NCBI GenBank assembly: GCA_018882885.1
Contig: VERG01000003.1
Location: 28,667-92,666, forward strand
Reading direction: 5' to 3'
Length of the DNA: 64,000 nt
DNA from: Candidatus Nanopelagicaceae bacterium
GTDB taxonomy: Bacteria > Actinomycetota > Actinomycetes > Nanopelagicales > Nanopelagicaceae
Below, in pieces: positions 47,709-55,084 of this stretch (position 1 is the stretch's first letter; each line of letters begins with the position of its first letter). The position numbers and the translations under genes were made by a program. The notes beneath the pieces were generated by a model, which made no database searches, had not been told where the DNA came from, and saw only the letters and a program-made list of their open reading frames with translations.

Positions 47709-48133
47709 GGATTTACGGCCTTTGCAGATGAAACGGTTTCGGTGATCTCTGTTGGTATTGAAATATCAAGGAAATGTGGCGTGCCACTGGGAACCATCCC
47801 CAACTTAATGGCCTTTTCCGCTAAAGCTTCAGATGTTGAAAGAACCGCTACCTCACGGAGCGCTTCTTCGCGTTGTTCGTTTATGGCAATCGCCTCAAGT
47901 TTTAACTCGCGAATTCGAACCGCGTCATTTCCTAACAAGATATTGATTCCCAACAACCCCAACAAACCAGCGGTCAAGATCGCTGCAATCAATCCATAGA
48001 AAACTCGATCGGAGGCTTGCTGACCAGGTACCGGCCTTAACTCTGGAACTAGACGTAAAACTACCTGTGATGATTTCTTTACAACGGTTTTTCGTGACCG
48101 TTCAATTGCCGGTGCGAGAGCAGATAGCGCCAT
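47705..48133 (-). CDS. ftsL: FtsL-like septum protein
   Basis: The 142-residue bitopic protein has a basic cytoplasmic N-terminus, one transmembrane helix (about 44-67, VFYGLIAAILTAGLLGLLGINILLG in pieces) and a heptad-rich extracytoplasmic segment (RIRELKLEAIAINEQREEALREVA) with EKAIKLGMVPSG, a pattern common to actinobacterial FtsL/FtsB-like proteins. FtsL activates FtsW-FtsI through FtsQ and FtsB. Sequence similarity in this family is weak and the call leans on position between rsmH and ftsI, with one-base and four-base overlaps. Confidence 0.85.
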   Translation of the reverse strand: MALSALAPAIERSRKTVVKKSSQVVLRLVPELRPVPGQQASDRVFYGLIAAILTAGLLGLLGINILLGNDAVRIRELKLEAIAINEQREEALREVAVLSTSEALAEKAIKLGMVPSGTPHFLDISIPTEITETVSSAKAVNP

Positions 48134-49080
48134 TAGAAGGCCACCCGCTCTATCGCACGTACTCTGACGGATTGTGCACGGGAATTTTCAGAAATTTCAG
48201 CTGCACTTGCCTTTTCACTGCCACGGAAAACTAATTTGAATTTTGCCGCCAACTCGGCGATTTCTACCGGTAATCCAACTGGGGTTTTTGATTCTGTAGC
48301 GGCTGTAAAGAACTGCTTAACAATCTTGTCTTCTAATGATTGGAAGGACATCACAACCATGCGTCCACCGACCTCGAGTCTCTCCATGGCACGTGGTATT
48401 GCTCGCTGCAATATCTCTAACTCTTGATTAACCTCTATTCGTAAAGCCTGAAATGTACGTTTGGCAGGGTTTCCACCGACACGTCTTGCAGGAGCTGGGA
48501 TGCTCTCTTTCACAATTTGGGCCAATTCAGCGGTGGTATGAATTCCACCTTTCTGACGCTGGGCAATGATGTTGTCGACTATTCGAGAGGCAAAACGCTC
48601 CTCACCAAAATCGCGAATAACTCTGATCAGATCACCGCGGGAATAGCTCTCCAAAATATCTTTGGCAGTTATTCCCTGTGATTGATCCATCCTCATATCC
48701 AGCTGGGAATCTTGAGAGTAGGAGAAGCCACGCTCACTTTGATCCAACTGCATTGATGAGACACCTAAATCAAAAAGGATTCCATCTACATTCTTCAAAC
48801 CTAGAGAGTTAAGCACTTCGGGCATCTCGTCGTAAACCGCATGAACAACGGTGATTCGATCTGAGAATGCGGAGAGTCTGGAGCTGGCTTTGGCGATTGC
48901 AGTTTTATCGCGATCTAAGCCAACGACCTTCAAATTAGGAAACTTTTCAAGCAAAGCTAATGAATGTCCGCCCCAACCTAAAGTTGCATCAACTACAACT
49001 GGGGCTTTTGCATTTTCAATAGCGGGAGCGAGAAGGGCGATGCAGCGATCTAGCATCACTGATGTGTGTTCTATTTTCAT
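48133..49080 (-). CDS. rsmH: 16S rRNA (cytosine-1402-N4) methyltransferase
   Basis: The 315-residue SAM-dependent enzyme (old name mraW) methylates C1402 of 16S rRNA in the P site. Motifs are EHTSVMLDRC at the start, VVDATLGWGGHSLALL for SAM binding, VVGLDRDKTAI, FDLGVSSMQLDQSERGFSY, and NQELEILQRAIPRAMERLEVGGRMVVMSFQSLEDKIVK. I choose ATG 49080, which has AAGGGGA directly before it; an upstream GTG-initiated extension to 49143 would add a lysine-rich stretch outside the family. The first gene downstream of the mraW-type RNA element. Confidence 0.96.
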   Translation of the reverse strand: MKIEHTSVMLDRCIALLAPAIENAKAPVVVDATLGWGGHSLALLEKFPNLKVVGLDRDKTAIAKASSRLSAFSDRITVVHAVYDEMPEVLNSLGLKNVDGILFDLGVSSMQLDQSERGFSYSQDSQLDMRMDQSQGITAKDILESYSRGDLIRVIRDFGEERFASRIVDNIIAQRQKGGIHTTAELAQIVKESIPAPARRVGGNPAKRTFQALRIEVNQELEILQRAIPRAMERLEVGGRMVVMSFQSLEDKIVKQFFTAATESKTPVGLPVEIAELAAKFKLVFRGSEKASAAEISENSRAQSVRVRAIERVAF

Positions 49081-49140
49081 CTTCCCCTTCTTTTCTAGTT
49101 CTTGCTTCTTTGTATTTCTTTTCTTGCTCTCTGCTCTGGT

Positions 49141-49214
49141 CACCGCCGGCCGACGGATCTGGGGGGTTAAACGGCACCGGGGAAGAGGCGCCGTTTAGTT
49201 GAAGGTCGGCGGTG
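49141..49214 (-). promoter_or_regulatory. mraW-type structured RNA element upstream of rsmH
   Basis: Between mraZ and rsmH an outer 8-bp helix (CACCGCCG 49141-49148 with CGGCGGTG 49207-49214) encloses a 10-bp hairpin (49169-49178 with 49187-49196, one G-U) whose minus-strand loop reads TCTTCCCC. The mraW RNA motif described from actinobacteria is a hairpin with a conserved CUUCCCC terminal loop in exactly this place, ahead of mraW/rsmH. The match rests on memory of that motif; a covariance-model scan was not possible. It probably controls the downstream cell-wall genes. Confidence 0.75.
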
Positions 49215-49265
49215 GCCACAAAAGAGAGCGGCCTGACCTAATTGAAATTAGGTATTTGATTAGGT

Positions 49266-49697
49266 CTAAAACAGACCCGGGAACACCTCCTCGGAAACAT
49301 CTGCAAAACCTTTTTCCCGATCTTTGAGGTAGCTCTTCCATGCTTTGGCATCCCAGATTTCAACTCTGGTATTAGCGCCAATTACTACGCACTCTTTTTC
49401 TAAATCTGCATATTCACGCAAACCACTTGGAATAGTTACGCGACCTTGCTTATCTGGAATTTCATCGTGCGCGCCTGCAAACATCACGCGCATGTAATCG
49501 CGTGCCGCTTTTGCAGTTAATGGCGCTTGTTTTAGCTGTTCAGTAATTCGAGCAAATTCAGCTACTGGAAATACAAAAAGACATCTCTCTTGACCTTTTG
49601 TTATTACTAATCCAGATGCCAGTTCATCGCGGAACTTTGCCGGAAGTATTAAGCGACCTTTTTCATCAAGACGAGGTTCATGGGTACCAAGAAACAT
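49266..49697 (-). CDS. mraZ: Transcriptional regulator MraZ
   Basis: The 143-residue protein has two AbrB/SpoVT-type half-domains, [26 protein letters not shown] (1-26) and [18 protein letters not shown] (about 80-98). MraZ forms a ring-shaped oligomer that binds tandem TGGGN repeats ahead of its own gene and represses the dcw operon. GGGGGAGG precedes the ATG. An array of such 10-bp units is found upstream, at 49739-49788. It is the promoter-proximal gene of the cluster. Confidence 0.97.
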   Translation of the reverse strand: MFLGTHEPRLDEKGRLILPAKFRDELASGLVITKGQERCLFVFPVAEFARITEQLKQAPLTAKAARDYMRVMFAGAHDEIPDKQGRVTIPSGLREYADLEKECVVIGANTRVEIWDAKAWKSYLKDREKGFADVSEEVFPGLF

Positions 49698-49738
49698 CTG
49701 TACCTCCCCCGTTTTTTAAGCAGAACCCCCGTTCCGCT

Positions 49739-49788
49739 CAATTCCCCACTTTACTCCCTTTTCCTCCATTTTCAACCACCTAGCTCCA
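49739..49788 (-). promoter_or_regulatory. MraZ operator: five tandem 10-bp TGG-type repeats
   Basis: Reading the minus strand, five successive 10-base units start TGGAG, TGGTT, TGGAG, GGGAG and TGGGG. The 10-base period equals that of the TGGGN-5-base-spacer boxes bound by MraZ in E. coli. They end about 40 bases before the mraZ start. Only the unit nearest mraZ is an exact TGGGN, so some positions are degenerate. Confidence 0.7.
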
Positions 49789-49842
49789 TTTTTCTATGGG
49801 GTGGATTTAGCACCCCTCCACTCCAGATTGATTTCGGGCAAG

Positions 49843-49872
49843 AAAAAAACCCGCCCAGATCTGGACGGGTTT
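49843..49872 (-). terminator. Intrinsic terminator downstream of the DUF3040 gene
   Basis: AAACCCGCCCAGA (49847-49859) and TCTGGACGGGTTT (49860-49872) form a hairpin with one mismatch at the seventh pair; on the minus strand it is followed by a run of seven T (to 49843). It separates the DUF3040 transcript from the mraZ promoter region. Confidence 0.85.
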
Positions 49873-49890
49873 ACAGGGCGGAAAAGCTAT

Positions 49891-50265
49891 TTACTCATCA
49901 AAATTACGACGATCCCAGCGCTGCTCGAACTTAGTGCTCCACTTATTGCCTCCAGATTTACCGCCGGGAGCTTTCGGGGTTTGCGCCCGGTTGGCAACAG
50001 CGTTCATCAAGCCACCTAAGTTAGTTATCGCCAGCACCGCCCCAGCCAAAGAAAGCACAAAGCCAGCAATACCTAGTGGCGGGGTTTGGGAGATGAGACC
50101 ACCAAAAAGAACAAAAATACCTAGCAAAATCAAGCCAAAACCAAGCACTACACGGGTGCGGCTCGGGGTCTTTCCGTTGAAGGTCGAAATTAGACGTGGA
50201 TCATCGGCGGCAAGGGCTTGCTCCATCTCCGCCAAGAGACGTTTTTCATGCTCGGAAAGTGGCAT
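49891..50265 (-). CDS. DUF3040 family small membrane protein
   Basis: This protein of 124 residues begins MPLSEHEKRLLAEMEQALAADDPRLIS, the signature of DUF3040, followed by two transmembrane helices (about 45-65 and 68-90) and a basic, glycine/asparagine-rich tail that ends in RWDRRNFDE. DUF3040 genes lie next to mraZ or dinB in many actinobacteria, and the role is unknown. I start at ATG 50265 because the family begins at that motif; the frame is open to 50313. Its transcript ends at the terminator at 49843-49872. Confidence 0.88.
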   Translation of the reverse strand: MPLSEHEKRLLAEMEQALAADDPRLISTFNGKTPSRTRVVLGFGLILLGIFVLFGGLISQTPPLGIAGFVLSLAGAVLAITNLGGLMNAVANRAQTPKAPGGKSGGNKWSTKFEQRWDRRNFDE

Positions 50266-50327
50266 AACTCCACAATAGTAGGAAGGAGAAAAACTGGAAA
50301 GTCGAATCAGCAATTTCTAGAGATTGT

Positions 50328-51512
50328 CTAAGTTTCCTCTATCTCTGAACCATCCACCAACCGCGCCGGACGCACCGAGTCTCTCCCAAACCTCTCAATA
50401 GCTCGATCTACCGCATCTTGAGCCTGACGCCAGCCGACCTCCCGCTCTCCTAGTTCGAGTTGATAAACCGCCCCGGTTTGATCAGTTAAATTCTCGAGCG
50501 CCACTCCCAAAAGGCGAATCCGAGAGCCAGCTAATTTCAAGGATCGGTACAGCTCTTTGCTAATGTCATAAATCTCATGGGTGCTACTTATACCTAAGGG
50601 AAGGGTTTTCGATCGAGTTAAATTGGAAAAATCAGAGAAGCGCACCTTTATCGAGATCGTTTTGCACAATAACTCTTTTTTGCGCAGCCTATGTGATGCC
50701 CGCTCCGTTAATCGCAACAGTTCGCGGAAAATCTCATCTTGATCCTCAAGATCATAGGAAAAGGTTTCAGCTGCGCTAATACTTTTCTCTGGTGCATCAG
50801 GAACTACCTCTCGATAATCACGAGCCCAAGCCAATTCATAAAGTGAAACACCGGCGCTTTCTCCTAACGCACGTTTTAGAGTTTCAAGTGGTGTGTTTGC
50901 GATGTCGGCAACGGTGCGCAACCCTAATCTCTGTAACTCTTCATTGGTCTTTGGTCCCACTCCCCAAATTTCACTAACTGGGAGCGGATGGAGAAATGTT
51001 AAAACTCGATCTGGTGCAATCTCCAAAACCCCATTTGGTTTGCATCGTCCAGAGGCTAGTTTGGCGATGAACTTGGTGGAGGCGATTCCAACTGAACAGG
51101 TGATTTTCTCCTGCTCAAAAACCCGTTTTCTAATTAGCTCGGCAATTTCTCGGCCAGTGCCAAATAATCTTTTGGAGCCAGTGACATCTAAGAAGGCTTC
51201 ATCTAAAGAAAGTGGCTCTACATAAGGAGTGAACTCCAGAAATATCTCCATAACTTTGCGAGAAACCTCTGAGTACCTTTCATGATTTGGTGGAATAAAG
51301 ATTGCATTTGGCGCCATCCTTTGCGCCCTAGCGACTGGCATTGCAGCTCTGATGCCAAATCTCCTAGCCTCGTAATTTGCCGATAGCACTACGCCGCGCG
51401 CACCGGCACCCACCACTAAGGCTTTACCTTTGTACTGCGGATAATCTAGCTCTGAAACAGATGCGAAAAATGCATCCATATCGACATGCAGAATTGTGGA
51501 ATGTTCTGGCAT
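50328..51512 (-). CDS. dinB: DNA polymerase IV (Y-family)
   Basis: The 394-residue translesion polymerase has all catalytic acids: D11 in HVDMDAFFASV and D104-E105 in PLSLDEAFLDVTGS, plus YEARRFGIRAAMP and the helix-hairpin-helix segment SEIWGVGPKTNEELQRLGL. ImuB proteins, the usual partners of DnaE2, lack these acids, so this is an active Pol IV. A YQLELG segment near residue 350 may be a beta-clamp motif. I choose ATG 51512, four bases after the dnaE2 stop; the open frame to 51605 runs inside dnaE2. It is likely SOS-induced with the genes upstream. Confidence 0.95.
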   Translation of the reverse strand: MPEHSTILHVDMDAFFASVSELDYPQYKGKALVVGAGARGVVLSANYEARRFGIRAAMPVARAQRMAPNAIFIPPNHERYSEVSRKVMEIFLEFTPYVEPLSLDEAFLDVTGSKRLFGTGREIAELIRKRVFEQEKITCSVGIASTKFIAKLASGRCKPNGVLEIAPDRVLTFLHPLPVSEIWGVGPKTNEELQRLGLRTVADIANTPLETLKRALGESAGVSLYELAWARDYREVVPDAPEKSISAAETFSYDLEDQDEIFRELLRLTERASHRLRKKELLCKTISIKVRFSDFSNLTRSKTLPLGISSTHEIYDISKELYRSLKLAGSRIRLLGVALENLTDQTGAVYQLELGEREVGWRQAQDAVDRAIERFGRDSVRPARLVDGSEIEET

Positions 51513-51516
51513 GGAT

Positions 51517-54500
51517 TCACTCACAGAGCGCGAGATTACGCCACTTTTCATAGGCGGCTGATAAATCCCACGCCCCTGTTGCTCGTATTGAAACACCACG
51601 GGCACCTGTGCGACGTAAATTGCCTCTAACTAAAAGTAGCTTTGAGTTATAGAGCGTTTCGGCATAAGAGCGCTGTGCATCCTCAAAAAAGGTTGCATCG
51701 CTACAGCCATTCCCATCATCTAGGGTTACAAAGATAACTCTCTTGCCAGAGCGAATCGGTGGGGTTTGCAAAATTACTTTTACTCCAGCTACTAAAACTG
51801 AGGAGTTAGAGCGCTGTTTTATTAAATCTGAGGATTTAACCGCTCCGATTTGATTTAAAAAATCAGCATAAAACTCCATCATGTGATGAGAGACATCCAT
51901 CCCTAAAAACTCTATTTCATTTCTGACCTTCTCATGGGCTAGCAGATTAGGCAGGCCGGTTTTAGATAACTCCGGAGTGAAACCAAAGGTGAGTTGAGAG
52001 CCACTTAAATTAGATAGTGCCTTACTTGAGGTACGAGACCATTTATATAGATCATTTAAATGCAGTAATAAATCCCTATGATTCAAAGTGTCGGGATATA
52101 AAGCATCAAAAGCTCCTACCATTAATAATGCTTCACAGGTGGGCCGGCTTACACCACTACGATGCACAAAATCAGCTAAATCAACAAAGGGACGGTTACT
52201 CAATATCGCATCAATCTCGCCCTCACTGATACCAGATACATCAGCTAGGGCCAGGCGAATACTGGAATCATTTTCAACTCTGTAGCTGCGGTCAGATTTA
52301 TTAATATCAAGCTTTTCTATCTTTACTCCAAACCTTCTTGCCTCATCAAGTATTAATCGCTTGGGATACATTCCAGGATCATGGGTTAATACCCCGGCTA
52401 AAAAGGCGGCCGGGTAATGAGCTTTTAGCCAGGCTGATTGATAGGTAGGTAAAGCAAATGCTGCAGCGTGGGCCTTGCAAAATCCGAAAGAGGCAAAGGC
52501 GCGTAGCACCTCCCACATCTTGGTAACAACCTCTAGGGAATAGCCCCGTGCTGTAGCTGCTGGAAAAAACCAATCACAAACCTCTTGTTGCCCCTCTTTA
52601 TCCCCTAAGGCGCGGCGTTTTTCATCGGCCTCAGCCAAGGTAACTCCACCTAGTGTTGCGATGATTTCAATTACCTGTTCGTGGAAAACAACTACCCCTT
52701 CAGTGTCATCGAGAATCTCTAATAAGTCGGGATGAAAAATCTCTCGCGCTTTCCAACCTTGGCGCGCATTAAGAAATGGGGTAATCATGTCGCTCTTAAC
52801 TGGGCCGGGGCGGAAAAGTGAGATATCAATAATTAAATCGGTAAAACTTTGTGGTGCGAACTTTCCTACTAGCTCTCGCTGACCTGGACTTTCAATTTGA
52901 AATAAACCCAATGTCTTGGTTGATTGAATAAGTTCGAAGGTTTTTGGATCATCTAGTGGAATAGCATCTAAATCAAGGGAAAGATTGGTGGTTCTTTTAA
53001 TCTCAGATGCTGAGTAAGCCAAAGCTGATTGCATTCTAACCCCGAGAATATCTAGCTTTAAAAGCCCAATCGCTTCAACATCATCCTTATCCCACTGCAC
53101 CATTGGATAGTTGCTGGCATTTGTTTCTATTGGAGCTCGGTCATAAAGACCAATGTCGGAGATAACTACAGCACAAGGGTGCATCGCCAAGTTTCGTGGC
53201 AAGCCATCTAATCTTTCAGCTAACCCAACCGCCATCTTCCAAGTGCCAGATGTCAGGTTAAGATTTTTTAGCTCTGGCAGATTTTCTAAAGCCTGAGAGA
53301 TATTTCGAGCCCGAATATGAGGTAGGGATTTTGCTACTAAATCTATCTCCATGGGTGGCAGTGAAAGTGCTGCACCTACATCTCTAATTGCATGACGGGC
53401 TCGATACTTATCAAACATCGCAACTGTGGCGCAGCGTTGTTGGTAACTCTCAAATACTTGATCGTAAATCTCTAATCTGCGAGCTGATTCAACATCTATA
53501 TCTATATCTGGCAGCGCTTTACGAAGTGGTGAGCAGAACCGCTCCATTAATAGACCCAACGATAAAGGCTCGACGCCAGAGATTCCCAGAAGATGACAAA
53601 CTAGAGATCCGGCGCCACTACCCCGAGCCGCTACCCGGATTCCACTATTTCGCGCTCTGTCGGTTATATCTGCAACTGTTAAAAAATAAGATTCATAACC
53701 CAAGCTGGCGATGATGGAGAGCTCTTTATTTAAACGCTCCTCTACCTCTGAACTCGGCCCGCCATAACGCCAATTAACCCCCGCATAGGCGCGGGCCCGA
53801 AGCTGTGCGGTTAGCTCTGGTTGGGATTTGGCGCCCACTACATGTGGTTCGGGAAGATGGATTGAACCTAATCCAATATCTGAATGTGGTGATAGAACTG
53901 CGCGCTCCGCCCATTCTGTTGTGGTTTTTAATAACTGCTTTGCATTTCTTTCTCCAGCTGCAGCTGCGATTTTCTCAGCTATAAAAACCATCTCATCTGA
54001 GTTTTTCAAAAAAGCTTCGGCGTTTTTGCGTTCTACAACTTTTTTATGTAGCGGTAGTAAGTGGCGAGTGGCATCTAATACATCAGCTATTGGCGCATCT
54101 TCTCTGCTTTTCATCCGGACCGCGTTAGTTAAAACCGCTGGTAAATCATGATCCCGGGCAAAATTAAGCATGCGGGCGGCATGGGTGGTGGATTTTGGTC
54201 CATCGCCATAAATCAAATGCGAGACACACTCGATACTTTGATCTAGAAATAAATCGCGAGTGGAGTTGAAAATTAATAAAGCTTTGTCATAACGCCGCGC
54301 GGTTAAGGCTCGAGATATCTCTGAATCTGGACCATATAAAGCTAGTAGATTTTGAGTGTACTTTGAGTTTTGTTTTAAAAAATTAAGATCGCAAGGTGCG
54401 CCATAATTTTTAAGTTGGGTAACAACCCTGACCAAAGATGACCAGCCTTTACCTGGTGTGGCCAGCAAGGTGATTCGAGTTTGATTCTCATATGAGATAT

Positions 54501-54696
54501 CAACACCGATTATTGGAGATATCTGATTTTCTAGACAGCTTTGAGTAAATCTAATAGCGCCTGATAAACCATCACGATCAGTTAAAGCTATGGAAGGCAT
54601 GCCAAAATCTCTGGCCCTAGCGACCAATGCATCAGGCAAAGTGGTGCCATATTTAAATGAGAAACCACTAGCTACATGTAGATGGGTGAAGCTCAT
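51517..54696 (-). CDS. dnaE2: Error-prone DNA polymerase DnaE2
   Basis: The 1059-residue C-family polymerase is shorter than DnaE1 (1169). Its PHP-domain start, THLHVASGFSFKYG, has lost the second metal histidine (HVA in place of HVH) and TDHGN is TDRDG, so proofreading is unlikely. The palm is intact (AARGSGAGSLVCHLLG, LPDIDIDVESARRLE), as is FGFCKAHAAAFALPTYQSAWLKAHYPAAF. DnaE2 carries out damage-induced mutagenic synthesis in mycobacteria with ImuA' and ImuB; neither of those is here. It is flanked by a DUF6504 gene and dinB, all under one LexA box. Confidence 0.95.
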   Translation of the reverse strand: MSFTHLHVASGFSFKYGTTLPDALVARARDFGMPSIALTDRDGLSGAIRFTQSCLENQISPIIGVDISYENQTRITLLATPGKGWSSLVRVVTQLKNYGAPCDLNFLKQNSKYTQNLLALYGPDSEISRALTARRYDKALLIFNSTRDLFLDQSIECVSHLIYGDGPKSTTHAARMLNFARDHDLPAVLTNAVRMKSREDAPIADVLDATRHLLPLHKKVVERKNAEAFLKNSDEMVFIAEKIAAAAGERNAKQLLKTTTEWAERAVLSPHSDIGLGSIHLPEPHVVGAKSQPELTAQLRARAYAGVNWRYGGPSSEVEERLNKELSIIASLGYESYFLTVADITDRARNSGIRVAARGSGAGSLVCHLLGISGVEPLSLGLLMERFCSPLRKALPDIDIDVESARRLEIYDQVFESYQQRCATVAMFDKYRARHAIRDVGAALSLPPMEIDLVAKSLPHIRARNISQALENLPELKNLNLTSGTWKMAVGLAERLDGLPRNLAMHPCAVVISDIGLYDRAPIETNASNYPMVQWDKDDVEAIGLLKLDILGVRMQSALAYSASEIKRTTNLSLDLDAIPLDDPKTFELIQSTKTLGLFQIESPGQRELVGKFAPQSFTDLIIDISLFRPGPVKSDMITPFLNARQGWKAREIFHPDLLEILDDTEGVVVFHEQVIEIIATLGGVTLAEADEKRRALGDKEGQQEVCDWFFPAATARGYSLEVVTKMWEVLRAFASFGFCKAHAAAFALPTYQSAWLKAHYPAAFLAGVLTHDPGMYPKRLILDEARRFGVKIEKLDINKSDRSYRVENDSSIRLALADVSGISEGEIDAILSNRPFVDLADFVHRSGVSRPTCEALLMVGAFDALYPDTLNHRDLLLHLNDLYKWSRTSSKALSNLSGSQLTFGFTPELSKTGLPNLLAHEKVRNEIEFLGMDVSHHMMEFYADFLNQIGAVKSSDLIKQRSNSSVLVAGVKVILQTPPIRSGKRVIFVTLDDGNGCSDATFFEDAQRSYAETLYNSKLLLVRGNLRRTGARGVSIRATGAWDLSAAYEKWRNLALCE

Positions 54697-54708
54697 GATC
54701 TTTAACTT

Positions 54709-54984
54709 TTAAGCCGGGCGAGAGGTGGGACGAATCCGCCATAAACCAACGCCCTCTTCACGCTCTAACTCAAAGGTTTTCATCGCTCCAATTGGAGCCG
54801 CCTCAACCCGCCAGAGAATCCGTGATCCATCATCGGGACGGAATAGGCCATCACTGGCCCGATTCCACCAACCACCTGACTCCCGCCAGGAAGAGAGAAC
54901 TGTGTGTATGCGAAAACGCTGGCCGTTGTGGACAAACTCGATGGGTTCGCCGCCAGCTAGGTATATTTCAGATTTTTCGAACAT
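54709..54984 (-). CDS. DUF6504-like small protein, first gene of the SOS unit
   Basis: This protein of about 91 residues (MFEKSEIYLAGGEPIEFVHNGQRFRIHTVLSSWRE in pieces) resembles the small tryptophan-rich proteins of family DUF6504 that lie by dnaE2, dinB or imuB in actinobacteria: a basic binding strand, GGWWN, and a C-terminal WRVEA...ELEREEGVGLWRIR. No biochemical role is known. I choose ATG 54984 because a TANNNT hexamer and the LexA box sit right before and over it; the frame is open to 55059 through the promoter. It ends 12 bases before dnaE2. Confidence 0.7.
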   Translation of the reverse strand: MFEKSEIYLAGGEPIEFVHNGQRFRIHTVLSSWRESGGWWNRASDGLFRPDDGSRILWRVEAAPIGAMKTFELEREEGVGLWRIRPTSRPA

Positions 54985-54992
54985 TTGTTCGA
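54977..54992. promoter_or_regulatory. LexA-binding SOS box
   Basis: TCGAAC-ATTT-GTTCGA is a perfect palindrome matching the actinobacterial SOS box. On the minus strand TAAGGT, a TANNNT -10, ends eight bases before ATG 54984, so the box covers the -10 edge and the likely leaderless transcript start of the DUF6504-dnaE2-dinB unit. Confidence 0.92.
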
Positions 54993-55084
54993 ACCTTAGC
55001 GGCCCGCCCTGACAGACACAAGCCCGACCGGTCTCAAAAGTGTTGCTCAGTAACGACACGCCAAACTCATGTCAGTATCCGCCC

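Noticed and set aside
49081..49143. N-terminal extension of rsmH
   Set aside because: Lysine-rich, no match to the family, and the good ribosome site is just before ATG 49080.
51513..51605. N-terminal extension of dinB
   Set aside because: It lies inside the dnaE2 end; the Pol IV fold begins at ATG 51512.
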